A DNA stretch of 64,000 nucleotides from an uncultured Flavobacteriia bacterium (GTDB taxonomy: Bacteria; Bacteroidota; Bacteroidia; Flavobacteriales_D; Crocinitomicaceae), in contig CALJTX010000047.1 in the NCBI GenBank assembly GCA_937975705.1, positions 1 to 64,000 of the forward strand. Direction: 5' to 3'. Each line of letters starts with the position of its first letter. Positions within the stretch are counted from its first letter, which is position 1. The notes below the pieces were generated by a model, which was given only the letters and a program-made list of their open reading frames with translations, did not search any database and was not told where the DNA came from. The position numbers were made by a program, and so were the translations under genes. This document shows positions 52,504 through 61,553 of the stretch, piece after piece.

Positions 52504-52983
52504 ATGGCTGAGCAACTTTTTTTTAGGTCCGAGGACAAAATCACACGCTATGCTGAGCTTCGGCCTCAGCTTGAGGCGCTTATTGGCTCAGAAACCGACG
52601 CAGTTGCCAATATGGCTAACTTTTGTGCGGCATTGAAGGAGGCATTTGGTTGGTTTTGGATTGGTTTTTACATCGTTCGAGAAGAGCAACTTGTGCTAGG
52701 TCCGTTCCAAGGCCCCATTGCTTGCACCCGAATACAGTACGGCAAAGGCGTTTGTGGCACGGCGTGGGCCGAGCAAAAAAGTCAACTTGTTGCCGACGTC
52801 CAGGCTTTTCCTGGGCATATCGCCTGCAGTGCTTTGTCAAAAAGTGAGTTGGTTGTGCCCATCTTCAAGGACCAACAAGTATGGGGTGTGCTCGACCTCG
52901 ACAGCACTGTACTTGCCGATTTCAACCAGACCGATCAAATTGAATTAGAAAAATTAATGAAATGGTTCGCTGGGCATTTGTAA
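52504..52983 (+). CDS. msrC: Free methionine-(R)-sulfoxide reductase (GAF domain)
   Basis: 159 aa, a single GAF domain. Three cysteines, Cys74 (IACTRIQYGKG), Cys84 (GVCGTAW) and Cys108 (FPGHIACSA), keep the same 10 and 24 spacing as the catalytic set of E. coli fRMsr. Reduces free Met-(R)-sulfoxide with thioredoxin. First gene of a plus-strand run to 59114; its end overlaps the next gene by 22 bp. Confidence 0.93.
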   Translation: MAEQLFFRSEDKITRYAELRPQLEALIGSETDAVANMANFCAALKEAFGWFWIGFYIVREEQLVLGPFQGPIACTRIQYGKGVCGTAWAEQKSQLVADVQAFPGHIACSALSKSELVVPIFKDQQVWGVLDLDSTVLADFNQTDQIELEKLMKWFAGHL

Positions 52984-54011
52984 TATTGGTTTTGGTATGT
53001 GCTTGCGCACAGGTTGGCACCATTACCGGCGGCCCAACAGACGAAGTAGCACCTCAAGTGCTATCTGAATCCATTTCAGACAAACAACGCAATGTCAGTA
53101 CGAGCGAACAACTATTGGTCTTTGACGAATTTATCAAACTAGATCAACCCCAGCAACGCATCCAACTCATGCCGGCAGATAGCCGCTTGCAGTACGAGCT
53201 CAAAGGCAAAACCCTGCGTATTCTATTCTTGGATGCTTTGCAACCCCAAACCACATACACACTCCTGAGCAACGGCGGTATCAAAGACCTTACCGAAGGA
53301 AACGATTCTTTAATGACCTGGACATTTTCTACCGGCCCGACCCTCGATTCGCTGGTCTTGACAGCCCGCGCCAAAGAATGGATCCCGAACAACAAGCCAA
53401 GTACGATTTACCTAGGTTTGTATCAGACCGACACCAGCCGCACTGCGCGCTACATCGGGCGCTTTGATCCGCAAGGACAACTCCAATTGAAAGGTTTGAA
53501 AGAGGGCGCTTATTATCTAAAGGCCTACATCGATGAGAATCAAGACGGTACGTGTTCACAGACAGAAAGCCAAGATGCCCTTTTTAAACCAGTACTATTA
53601 AGTGAAGTTCAAAACGACACCCTTTCCTTTTTCCTCTCCAAACCCCAGAAAAGTGAGGATACCACGGTAATTACGGATTCCTTGACGCTTGCAAAACCAT
53701 CGAGTTCGCTAATTATTCAGTTAGATACACTACCAGCCCACTTGTTGGCGGAACTTTATCTAGGCGACGCACTCCAACAAAGTATACAAGTCCAATCCAA
53801 AACCTTTACGATAGATGCATTGCCTGCCGGGCTCTTCACACTCAGATTTGTTGCGGACCAAAATCACAATCAAAAATGGGATGCCATTGACCTTCAAAAG
53901 CAAATGCGTGCCGAGGCCATTTATTATTACCCTGAAAAAATCAAAATTCGGCCCAACTGGGAACTTTCACTTCCGGTGAACATCCCGAAGGGCAGCTTGT
54001 TTACAAATTAA
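52962..54011 (+). CDS. Ig-like (Big_5) domain lipoprotein
   Basis: 349 aa. N terminus MVRWAFVILVLVCACAQVG looks like a lipoprotein signal with Cys about 15. The following GTITGGPTDEVAPQVLSESISDKQRNVSTSEQ and LVFDEFIKL form a bacterial Ig-like (Big_5/SbsA-like) domain common in Bacteroidota lipoproteins. The rest is beta-rich (GLKEGAYYLKAYIDENQDGT; ADQNHNQKWDAID). It resembles a ~500-aa family but is shorter. Start lies inside msrC. Confidence 0.75.
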   Translation: MVRWAFVILVLVCACAQVGTITGGPTDEVAPQVLSESISDKQRNVSTSEQLLVFDEFIKLDQPQQRIQLMPADSRLQYELKGKTLRILFLDALQPQTTYTLLSNGGIKDLTEGNDSLMTWTFSTGPTLDSLVLTARAKEWIPNNKPSTIYLGLYQTDTSRTARYIGRFDPQGQLQLKGLKEGAYYLKAYIDENQDGTCSQTESQDALFKPVLLSEVQNDTLSFFLSKPQKSEDTTVITDSLTLAKPSSSLIIQLDTLPAHLLAELYLGDALQQSIQVQSKTFTIDALPAGLFTLRFVADQNHNQKWDAIDLQKQMRAEAIYYYPEKIKIRPNWELSLPVNIPKGSLFTN

Positions 54012-54017
54012 AATCTT

Positions 54018-54863
54018 ATGAAAAAACTACTCTTCGTTATCGCAGTTGGCTTATCGGCAAGTTTCAACGCACAAGTATTGACCCCAAAAGCGAGCCCAGT
54101 TGCCAAACTTCAGCAAAAAGTTGGCCTAGCCGACATCCAAATTGACTACTCCAGACCAAGTGTAAATGGACGTGTTATTTTTGGCGAACTCATTCCGTTT
54201 GGACAAACGTGGCGCTTGGGAGCAAACGAAAACACTAAAATCACGTCGAGTGAAGCGCTCATTTTTGGCAAAGACACCCTCAAAGCGGGCACTTATGCAC
54301 TTTTTGCCAAACCGGGTCAAAGCAGCTGGGAATTTTATTTCTACACAGACTACAGCAATTGGGGCTTACCTGAAAAATGGGAAGACGCCAAGGTGGCTTT
54401 AAAAGTGACTGCAGCAGCGGAAACCAGTAAAGAATTTACAGAAAACCTTACCCTTCAACTAGAAGACTTGAAATCGAGCAGTGCAAAAATCACCTTGACT
54501 TGGGCACAAACAAAAGTGACTTTACCATTTACGCTCGATACCAAAACCAAAGTTTTAGCGAGCATTGACAAAACAATGGCTGGCCCAAGTGCCAATGACT
54601 ACCACCAAGCGGCCACCTATTATTTCAACGAGAAACTCGACCTTAAAAAAGCGCTCGAGTGGTCGACAAAAGCAGTTGAACTCCGTGGCCCTTCTGCCTA
54701 CTGGATGACCCGCCTTAAAGCACAACTTCAAGCAGCTAACGGCGACTATAAAGGCGCTATTGAAACCGCAAAAATTTCTATGGAAGCTGCAAAAGCAGAT
54801 GGCGACGACGCCTATGTGCTCGCCAACCAAAAATCTATAGACGAATGGTCTAAAAAACGCTAA
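54018..54863 (+). CDS. DUF2911 periplasmic protein
   Basis: 281 aa. Signal peptide (to about 19, SFNAQ). DUF2911 core at about 25-170: VGLADIQIDYSRPSVNGRVIFGELIPFGQTWRLGANENTKI and GTYALFAKPGQSSWEFYFYTDYSNWG. C terminus (about 190-281) is TPR-like (AATYYFNEKLDLKKALEWSTKAVEL; GDYKGAIETAKISMEAAKADG). Family function unknown. 6 nt after the Ig-like gene. Confidence 0.88.
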   Translation: MKKLLFVIAVGLSASFNAQVLTPKASPVAKLQQKVGLADIQIDYSRPSVNGRVIFGELIPFGQTWRLGANENTKITSSEALIFGKDTLKAGTYALFAKPGQSSWEFYFYTDYSNWGLPEKWEDAKVALKVTAAAETSKEFTENLTLQLEDLKSSSAKITLTWAQTKVTLPFTLDTKTKVLASIDKTMAGPSANDYHQAATYYFNEKLDLKKALEWSTKAVELRGPSAYWMTRLKAQLQAANGDYKGAIETAKISMEAAKADGDDAYVLANQKSIDEWSKKR

Positions 54864-54869
54864 GCCGCT

Positions 54870-55781
54870 TTGCTCCAACAATACCGCTATCATTTTTTGT
54901 TGCACCTCATCATTTTTATGTGGGGTTTCACCGGTATTTTGGGTAAACTCATCCACCTGGACGCGCTGCTCATTGTGTGGCACCGCCTTTGGATTGCTGC
55001 TTTGGCCCTCGGCATTTTCATGCTTTTCAAAAAAAGAATAGCTTTACCTAAAGGTCGGACGCTCTTTTGGAGTATTGTAGTCGGGTTAGTAGTGGCCCTC
55101 CACTGGCTAACGTTTTACACCGCTATTCAACTTTCAACGGCGTCACTCGGTATTCTTTGCTTGTCTACCACTACCCTGCACGTCACTTGGCTCGAACCGC
55201 TCATCATGCGCAAACGCTTTTCTTGGATTGAATTTTCTATGGGCTTGCTCGTGATTGGCGGCATTTATTTTGTGGCGCATGATTTCAAAGGAGAAGAACA
55301 AAAAGCAGTTTTAATCGGCCTGGTTTCGGCACTTTGTGCAGGCATCTTTTCTGTGGCCAATGGCAAACTCGCCCAACAAACAGACACCGCAGCGCTCAGT
55401 TTCACTGAACTATCAACCGGGTTTTTGGCACTCAGTGCATTTTTTATCTTTCAGGGAAAAATGAGTCTTGAGTTGTTTGAAATGACGCGCTCAGACTTTT
55501 ATTGGCTCTTGTTTCTCGGCATTCTCTGCACCTCATTTGCATTTTTAGCCACAATAGAAATTGTCAAGCGACTCGGCGCATTTAGCGTATCTTTGAGCAT
55601 TAATTTAGAACCGATTTACACGATTATTTTAGCAATTGTGCTGCTTCAAGAGCACAAATTACTCCAAACTTCGTTTTATTGGGGCGCAGCCATGATTTTA
55701 TCGGTTGTGCTCGCCAATGGTATTTGGAAACACAAACAACGTAAAAAAGCAACAACAAACTATGGAAATGCAGTACAATAA
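54870..55781 (+). CDS. EamA/DMT-family exporter, TTG start
   Basis: 303 aa with ten hydrophobic segments in two EamA halves. HLIIFMWGFTGILGKLIHLDAL starts repeat 1, and FTELSTGFLALSAFF/ASLGILCLSTTTLHVTWLEPL are typical. Exports small metabolites such as amino acids. The only start after the upstream TAA is TTG at 54870 (6 nt gap); the first ATG would delete half of helix 1. Its 3' end overlaps the aldo-keto reductase. Confidence 0.88.
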   Translation: MLQQYRYHFLLHLIIFMWGFTGILGKLIHLDALLIVWHRLWIAALALGIFMLFKKRIALPKGRTLFWSIVVGLVVALHWLTFYTAIQLSTASLGILCLSTTTLHVTWLEPLIMRKRFSWIEFSMGLLVIGGIYFVAHDFKGEEQKAVLIGLVSALCAGIFSVANGKLAQQTDTAALSFTELSTGFLALSAFFIFQGKMSLELFEMTRSDFYWLLFLGILCTSFAFLATIEIVKRLGAFSVSLSINLEPIYTIILAIVLLQEHKLLQTSFYWGAAMILSVVLANGIWKHKQRKKATTNYGNAVQ

Positions 55782-56751
55782 TTTGGGTAAAAGTGGCTTG
55801 CAAATCAGCCGTCTCTCTTTAGGGTCTTGGCTTACATTTGGCAAACAAATCAGTGACGACACCGCCGAAGCCCTCATGGACTACGCCTACGCACAAGGCA
55901 TCAACTTCTTTGACAACGCGGAAATTTATGCCCGCGGAAAGAGCGAAGAGGTCATGGGTGCGATCCTCAAGAAAAAAGGTTGGTCCAGAGACTCCTACAT
56001 TGTAAGTAGCAAAGCATTTTTCGGTACAGGAGGCGAATGGCCAACACAAAAAGGCTTGAGTCGCAAACATTTAGTTGAAGCTTGCGAACAAGCCCTCAAG
56101 CGTTTTCAGCTCGACTACCTCGACTTATATTACTGTCACCGCCCAGACAAAAAAACACCAATCGAAGAAACCGTTTGGAGCATGCACCAGCTCATCATGC
56201 AAGGTAAAATCTTGTATTGGGGTACTTCAGAGTGGTCTGCACAAGAAATTATGGAAGCCCACCTCTTTGCCAAACAAAACCACTTGATTGGCCCAGTTGT
56301 TGAGCAGCCAGAATACAATATGTTTACCCGTGAAAAAGTAGAACTTGAGTTTTCACAAATCTATCAAACCGTAGGTTTAGGAACAACCATCTGGTCTCCT
56401 CTTGCCAGCGGTATCTTGAGCGGCAAATACAACGACAAATTTCCAGACGGTACCCGCTTGGGCATGGAAGGCCTCGAATGGCTCAAGGAGAAAAACCTGA
56501 CCTCAGCCCGCATCCAATCTGTGCTTGCACTCACCGAACTCGCCAAAGAACTGGGTTTAAGTTTACCCGTCATGAGCTTGGCGTGGTGCTTGAAAAATCC
56601 AAATGTATCTACTGTAATTCTCGGCGCGAGCAAACTCTACCAATTGGAGGAGAACATGCAAGCATTAAGTGCGCAAGAACTCCTCACGCCTGATGTCATG
56701 CAACGCATAGAAGAAATTTTACAAAACAAACCCGTATTCCCTCCTTATTAA
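55768..56751 (+). CDS. Aldo/keto reductase, Kv-beta-like
   Basis: 327 aa from ATG 55768 (MQYNNLGKSGLQISRL); ATG 55762 is also possible. TIM-barrel residues: Asp/Tyr in FFDNAEIYARGKSEEVMG, Lys in YIVSSKAFF, His in LYYCHRPDKKTPIEE, and NADPH site VILGASKLYQLEENM. Reduces aldehydes/ketones with NADPH; resembles voltage-gated K+ channel beta subunits (AKR6). Overlaps the exporter gene by 14 bp. Confidence 0.92.
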   Translation: MQYNNLGKSGLQISRLSLGSWLTFGKQISDDTAEALMDYAYAQGINFFDNAEIYARGKSEEVMGAILKKKGWSRDSYIVSSKAFFGTGGEWPTQKGLSRKHLVEACEQALKRFQLDYLDLYYCHRPDKKTPIEETVWSMHQLIMQGKILYWGTSEWSAQEIMEAHLFAKQNHLIGPVVEQPEYNMFTREKVELEFSQIYQTVGLGTTIWSPLASGILSGKYNDKFPDGTRLGMEGLEWLKEKNLTSARIQSVLALTELAKELGLSLPVMSLAWCLKNPNVSTVILGASKLYQLEENMQALSAQELLTPDVMQRIEEILQNKPVFPPY

Positions 56752-56762
56752 TCGTTTAACAC

Positions 56763-57773
56763 ATGATCCAAACAGATATTATCATTATTGGTGCAGGCCC
56801 TGTTGGCTTATTTACAGTTTTTGAAGCCGGCTTACTCAAATTGCGCTGCCACCTCATCGATTCATTGCCACAACCTGGTGGGCAGTGTTCAGAAATCTAC
56901 CCAAAAAAACCAATTTACGACATCCCTGGTTTTCCGTCCGTATTAGCCGGTGAGCTCATCGACAACCTCATGGAGCAAGCAGCGCCATTTAAGCCAGGCT
57001 TTACGCTTGGTGAGGCCGCCATGACCATCGACAAAGACGAAGAAGGGCAATTTATTGTCACTACAGTAAGAGGTACCGCACACCGCGCACCTATTGTCAT
57101 GATCGCAGGAGGTTTGGGCGTTTTTGAACCACGCAAACCACCTATTGCCAACATCACCGATTTCGAAGACAAAGGCGTTGAATACATCATCCGCAACCCA
57201 GAAATCTACCAAGATAAAGTATGCGTCATTGCCGGCGGAGGCGATTCAGCTCTAGATTGGTCTATTTACCTCGCCGAAAGAAAAATTGCAAAGCGCGTTG
57301 TTTTGGTACACCGCAGCAGTTCTTTCCGTGGTCACTTAGATTCTGTACAGCGCGTCATCGACATGGCTGAAAGCGGCGCCATTGACCTGGTCACCGAAGC
57401 AGAAGTAACGGGCCTCCAAGGTGCAGACCATCTCGAGCATGTAATCGTTACGCACCAAAAAGACGGAGAACGCAGCATTGCGGCCGATCATTTCATTCCT
57501 TTGTTTGGACTCAAACCAAGTCTCGGACCAATCGGCGATTGGGGCTTAGAAATTGAAAAAAGTGCGATCAAAGTCAATACACTAGACTACTCCACGAACA
57601 TCCCCGGCATTTATGCCATTGGCGATGTCAATACCTACGAGAACAAACTCAAACTGATTTTGTGTGGTTTCCACGAAGGCACGCTTGCGGTACAATCCGC
57701 TTTTGCGCGCATACATCCAGAGAAGAAAAACGTCTTGAAATACACAACCGTTAACGGTGTGAACGGCTTTTAA
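56763..57773 (+). CDS. Ferredoxin/flavodoxin-NADP+ reductase, thioredoxin-reductase-like
   Basis: 336 aa. FAD motif IIIGAGPVGLFTVFEAG, LPQPGGQCSEIYPKKPIYDIPGFP, second dinucleotide motif VIAGGGDSALDW, and GIYAIGDVNTYENKLKLILCGFHEGTLAVQSA. No CxxC, so it is not thioredoxin reductase. Moves electrons between NADPH and ferredoxin or a similar carrier. 11 nt after the aldo-keto reductase. Confidence 0.93.
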   Translation: MIQTDIIIIGAGPVGLFTVFEAGLLKLRCHLIDSLPQPGGQCSEIYPKKPIYDIPGFPSVLAGELIDNLMEQAAPFKPGFTLGEAAMTIDKDEEGQFIVTTVRGTAHRAPIVMIAGGLGVFEPRKPPIANITDFEDKGVEYIIRNPEIYQDKVCVIAGGGDSALDWSIYLAERKIAKRVVLVHRSSSFRGHLDSVQRVIDMAESGAIDLVTEAEVTGLQGADHLEHVIVTHQKDGERSIAADHFIPLFGLKPSLGPIGDWGLEIEKSAIKVNTLDYSTNIPGIYAIGDVNTYENKLKLILCGFHEGTLAVQSAFARIHPEKKNVLKYTTVNGVNGF

Positions 57774-57776
57774 TTG

Positions 57777-59114
57777 ATGAAAAACAAAACGGTTAATGCG
57801 GTTGCCATCCTCGGCATTATCTCCATTCTGAGCATTCTATCCGTTCAGTTTGTCTGGATCCACAATACCCGTCAGTTGCAGCAAGAATATATCAATATTC
57901 AGCAGCGCGAAGACAGCCTCAACTTGCGCGAATTTGCGCAACAGGCCAGAGCCGCGCTGCGCAATGTGCTTATTTCTGTCAATCAAAACGAAGATCCGAG
58001 TGCGGTATATGGTGCCATCAAACAAGTGAGCTATCAGCACTATACCGTAGAGGTCAATGACGAAATACAGCCGTTTTACCTCGAGACACTCCTCAAAAAA
58101 GAATTCTATCTACAAGACATCCAACAAGATTTCTTGTTCGGTATTTACGATTGCTTCACAGACTCCATTGCGCTTTCTGGCTTGTATACCTTCGATAGCG
58201 ACTCTATTTATGCAAAAAAGCCTCAAAAAACCACCGGAATTACGCCCGAAAGTCTCAACCTGACCAAAGACGGCCACTATTTTACAGTGTATTTTCCAAA
58301 CCTAAAGCTCGACAAAATAGAAGCCGCTTCCAGTTTTTCACCACTGGTGTATTTGCTCATTGTAGTGGTATTTGTGGTGGTATTTTTTGCCTTCAGTATG
58401 GGTATTATCATTCGTCAAAAGCGCTTATCGGAGGTCAAAAACGACTTCATCAACAACATGACCCACGAGCTCAAGACGCCAATTTCAACCATTAGCCTCT
58501 CAAGCGAACTGCTCTTGCGTCTAGAAGATAACGCCGATGCCGACCGCATGCGCAAATATGCGAGTATCATTTACAAAGAAAACAAAAGACTCGAACAGCA
58601 AGTAGAGCGCGTGCTCAATATTGCCAAACTCGACAAAGATAAGGTCACGCTCAACAAAGAGGTCGTCTCGCTATACAGCATTCTCGACGACGTCAAGGAA
58701 AATTTTGACTTCAATCAAGCCACCGGCGGCGGACAATTTACGATTGCCAAAGAAACAGAACCTGCTGCGCTCATTGCCGACCCCGTTCACTTAACCAACG
58801 TTTTGTTTAACCTCGTAGACAACGCTGTCAAATATTGCAAAGTCGCACCACACATTCACGTGGTTGTGAAAGCAGAAAAAGAGGGCTTCAGAATCGAGAT
58901 CCAAGACAACGGCATCGGCATCAAAAAAGAAGATTTACGCCTCATTTTTGATAAATTTTATCGCGTTCCGACAGGAAATATTCACGATGTCAAAGGGTTT
59001 GGTTTAGGGCTATACTACGTCAAACTGATCGTAGAAGCACACCACGGCAAGATTGACGCCAAAAGCACACCTGAAAAAGGAACTACTTTTAGCTTGTGGT
59101 TACCTGCGCGGTAA
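57777..59114 (+). CDS. Sensor histidine kinase, no adjacent response regulator
   Basis: 445 aa from ATG 57777, 3 nt after the reductase stop. Helix 1 (about 8-26), periplasmic domain (30-190), helix 2 (about 195-215: LVYLLIVVVFVVVFFAFSMGIII), HisKA with FINNMTHELKTPISTISLSSEL, then N box NLVDNAVKYC, G1 IQDNGIGIKKED, F box IFDKFYRV, G2 GFGLGLYYVKLIVEAHHG. Its partner regulator is not in the window; the next gene is convergent and unrelated. Confidence 0.94.
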   Translation: MKNKTVNAVAILGIISILSILSVQFVWIHNTRQLQQEYINIQQREDSLNLREFAQQARAALRNVLISVNQNEDPSAVYGAIKQVSYQHYTVEVNDEIQPFYLETLLKKEFYLQDIQQDFLFGIYDCFTDSIALSGLYTFDSDSIYAKKPQKTTGITPESLNLTKDGHYFTVYFPNLKLDKIEAASSFSPLVYLLIVVVFVVVFFAFSMGIIIRQKRLSEVKNDFINNMTHELKTPISTISLSSELLLRLEDNADADRMRKYASIIYKENKRLEQQVERVLNIAKLDKDKVTLNKEVVSLYSILDDVKENFDFNQATGGGQFTIAKETEPAALIADPVHLTNVLFNLVDNAVKYCKVAPHIHVVVKAEKEGFRIEIQDNGIGIKKEDLRLIFDKFYRVPTGNIHDVKGFGLGLYYVKLIVEAHHGKIDAKSTPEKGTTFSLWLPAR

Positions 59115-59501
59115 TTTCCCTGAACGTGTCAAGGTAGCGTCGGGCTGAGGATAAAGCCCTTTTCGTATCATTGTTTTTGTTTTTGGGTCAAGTTGCAATT
59201 GCTCAGGAATCCCGGAACTTTCTCGATCAGCGTTGATCAGCAACGAAGCACTTGTTTTTTCCAATTGAAAGGTTGAGTTGTAGCGGTACGTTCCTATTTC
59301 AAAATAGACACTGTCTCGGTCTAGGTATACGCGCAAATTTGTGGCTTTGACGGCGATCATTTCTTGCCCCATGCGCACTTCATAGGTGGGAATTGTTCCT
59401 TCGTAAATGCCTCTGTATTTGCGTTTGAGGGTTTGGGTTTGCCCCAATGAAGGCGTGGTGGTGGCAAATACTAGAATAATCAACGTGGTCAATCTCAACA
59501 T
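59100..59501 (-). CDS. Small exported protein, unknown
   Basis: 133 aa from ATG 59501 (signal MLRLTTLIILVFATTTPSLGQ); an ATG 16 codons upstream would bury the signal. The mature part is mostly beta (YRGIYEGTIPTYEVRMGQEMIAVKATNLRVYLDRDSVYFEIGTYRY) and ends in a basic tail. No family recognised. 3' end overlaps the convergent kinase by 15 bp. Confidence 0.65.
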   Translation of the reverse strand: MLRLTTLIILVFATTTPSLGQTQTLKRKYRGIYEGTIPTYEVRMGQEMIAVKATNLRVYLDRDSVYFEIGTYRYNSTFQLEKTSASLLINADRESSGIPEQLQLDPKTKTMIRKGLYPQPDATLTRSGKLPRR

Positions 59502-59547
59502 AGGGCTAAAATAATTACTATTTTCGTAGTCTAGCAAGTTTTTGTCC

Positions 59548-60342
59548 ATGAAACAATACCACGACCTCCTTTCTCATATCCTCGAACACGGCGTTCAAAA
59601 AGAAGACCGTACAGGAACAGGCACCATTTCTGTGTTTGGTTACCAAATGCGTTTTGACCTATCAGAAGGATTTCCGTGTATCACGACCAAAAAACTGCAT
59701 TTGCGCTCCATCATCCACGAATTATTGTGGTTTTTGAAAGGAGAGACCAATATTGCCTACCTCAAAGAAAATGGCGTGAGCATCTGGGACGAATGGGCCG
59801 ACGCCAACGGAGAATTAGGTCCTGTTTACGGTTCACAATGGCGCAATTGGCCTACAGCAAGCGGAGAGCACATCGACCAAATTCAACAAGTCATTGATCA
59901 AATCAAGCACAATCCAGACTCTCGACGCATCATTGTTTCGGCCTGGAATGTCGGTGAAATTCCACAAATGAAATTGCCTCCTTGCCACGCATTTTTTCAA
60001 TTCTACGTAGCCGATGGCAAATTGAGCTGTCAGTTGTATCAGCGCAGTGCCGATACATTTTTAGGCGTACCGTTCAATATCGCCTCTTATGCCCTACTCA
60101 CCATGATGATGGCACAAGTTTGTGGACTTCAACCTGGCGATTTCATTCATACGCTTGGCGATGCGCATTTGTACAGCAACCATATCGAACAAACAAAGCT
60201 GCAACTTTCTCGAGATTTCAGACCGCTGCCCACAATGCGCATCAACCCTGAAGTCAAGAACCTCTTTGACTTCAAATACGAAGATTTTGAATTGCTTAAC
60301 TACGATCCGCATCCACATATTAAAGCCGCAGTAGCGATATGA
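59548..60342 (+). CDS. thyA: Thymidylate synthase
   Basis: 264 aa from ATG 59548. Catalytic Cys146 in LPPCHAFFQFYV, RTGTGTISVFGYQMRFDL, YGSQWRNWP, QRSADTFLGVPFNIASYALL. Makes dTMP and dihydrofolate. Its last 4 bases overlap folA (ATGA), which recycles the dihydrofolate. Confidence 0.98.
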   Translation: MKQYHDLLSHILEHGVQKEDRTGTGTISVFGYQMRFDLSEGFPCITTKKLHLRSIIHELLWFLKGETNIAYLKENGVSIWDEWADANGELGPVYGSQWRNWPTASGEHIDQIQQVIDQIKHNPDSRRIIVSAWNVGEIPQMKLPPCHAFFQFYVADGKLSCQLYQRSADTFLGVPFNIASYALLTMMMAQVCGLQPGDFIHTLGDAHLYSNHIEQTKLQLSRDFRPLPTMRINPEVKNLFDFKYEDFELLNYDPHPHIKAAVAI

Positions 60343-60848
60343 TTGCTTCCCTCTCCATGATTGCCGCCCTAGATGCAGCAAACGGTATCGGTAAAAACAA
60401 CGACCTGATGTGGAACCTGCCCTCAGATATGCAGTTTTTCAAAGACACCACCAAAGGACACGTCGTGATCATGGGCCGAAAAAACTATGATTCCATCCCC
60501 GAGAAATACAGACCCCTACCCGGACGCACGAATGTTGTCTTGAGCAGGCAGACAGATTTCGAAGCCGCTGGCTGTTTGGTATATGATTCCCTTGCCTCGT
60601 GTTTGCAAAATTTAGAATTGCGCGACGGACAAAAAGCGTTTATCATTGGGGGCGCGCAAATTTACGGCCTAGCATTAGAGAGTGGCTTGGTAAATGAAAT
60701 ATTCCTGACTCATATTGATAAGGTATACGATGCCGATACATTCTTCCCGGATTTTGAAGCTGCTAGCTATCAGAAAACCTTGCTATTTACACAAGCCATC
60801 GATGAAAAACACGAGGCCAATTTTGAGGTGTATCGCTACACCAAATAA
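60339..60848 (+). CDS. folA: Dihydrofolate reductase
   Basis: 169 aa. IAALDAANGIGKNNDLMWNLPSDMQFFKDTTKGHVVIMGRKNYDSIP holds the substrate and NADPH contacts (Asp in LPSD), later FIIGGAQIYGLALESG. Overlaps thyA by 4 bp, a classic functional pair. No obvious terminator before convergent rsmE. Confidence 0.97.
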   Translation: MIASLSMIAALDAANGIGKNNDLMWNLPSDMQFFKDTTKGHVVIMGRKNYDSIPEKYRPLPGRTNVVLSRQTDFEAAGCLVYDSLASCLQNLELRDGQKAFIIGGAQIYGLALESGLVNEIFLTHIDKVYDADTFFPDFEAASYQKTLLFTQAIDEKHEANFEVYRYTK

Positions 60849-60872
60849 TACTTCAATAAGGAAGAAAATACT

Positions 60873-61553
60873 TTATTGAGGAATTAATGCCGTTGTAGCC
60901 AGCAGCGCAGCTGTTTCTGTTCTGAGCCGAAAAGCACTCATTTCTACTGCCTGATAACCAGATTGCAAAGCAAGTGAAATTTCTTGCGCTGAAAAATCGC
61001 CTTCCGGGCCAATCAAAAAGGGCTTGCCCGCGACAATTTTGGTCATTTTAATTTTTGGACCTTCAGAACAATGTCCGAAATAGCCCGAAGGCTCAGCCGC
61101 TATAAAATCTGAAAAACGCTGTAAGGGTTCAATTTCAGGAAGGTAAAATCTTTTGGACTGCTTCATGGCCGCTACTGCAATTTTTTCAAGACGCTCTATA
61201 TTGACTTGCTTGCGTTCGTTGTGTTCACAGTTCAGTAAAGAAAGTTTGGTGAGGCCGAGCTCAGTAGCTTTTTCTAAAAACCATTCTATGCGATCCATGT
61301 TTTTAGTGGGCGCCATAGCGATATGAACAACTGGGCTTGGCGCATGATGTACAACAGTTGTGAGGTGTAAGATACAGCGCTTGGGGTGTGCATCTTGGAG
61401 TAGGGCGTGTGCTTCTAGACCGCGACCATTGACCAATTGAATTTGTGCACCTGCTTGCATGCGCAATACGCGTATGCAATGCTTGGACTCTTCCTCACTG
61501 AGTTGATAGTGCGTTTGTTCTGGTTGTAGCGTTGGTGCATAAAAAGTACTCAT
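60873..61553 (-). CDS. rsmE: 16S rRNA m3U1498 methyltransferase
   Basis: 226 aa. LSEEESKHCIRVLRM (PUA-like part), MAPTKNMDRIEWFLEKATELG, CEHNERK, LIGPEGDFSAQEI and LRTETAALLA, the SPOUT knot. Methylates U1498 of 16S rRNA. Start overlaps the holA stop (ATGA). Confidence 0.96.
   Translation of the reverse strand: MSTFYAPTLQPEQTHYQLSEEESKHCIRVLRMQAGAQIQLVNGRGLEAHALLQDAHPKRCILHLTTVVHHAPSPVVHIAMAPTKNMDRIEWFLEKATELGLTKLSLLNCEHNERKQVNIERLEKIAVAAMKQSKRFYLPEIEPLQRFSDFIAAEPSGYFGHCSEGPKIKMTKIVAGKPFLIGPEGDFSAQEISLALQSGYQAVEMSAFRLRTETAALLATTALIPQ

Noticed and set aside
60851..60881. Inverted repeat CTTCAATAA/TTATTGAGG between folA and rsmE as a terminator
   Set aside because: AT-rich stem without a T run on either strand; too weak to call.
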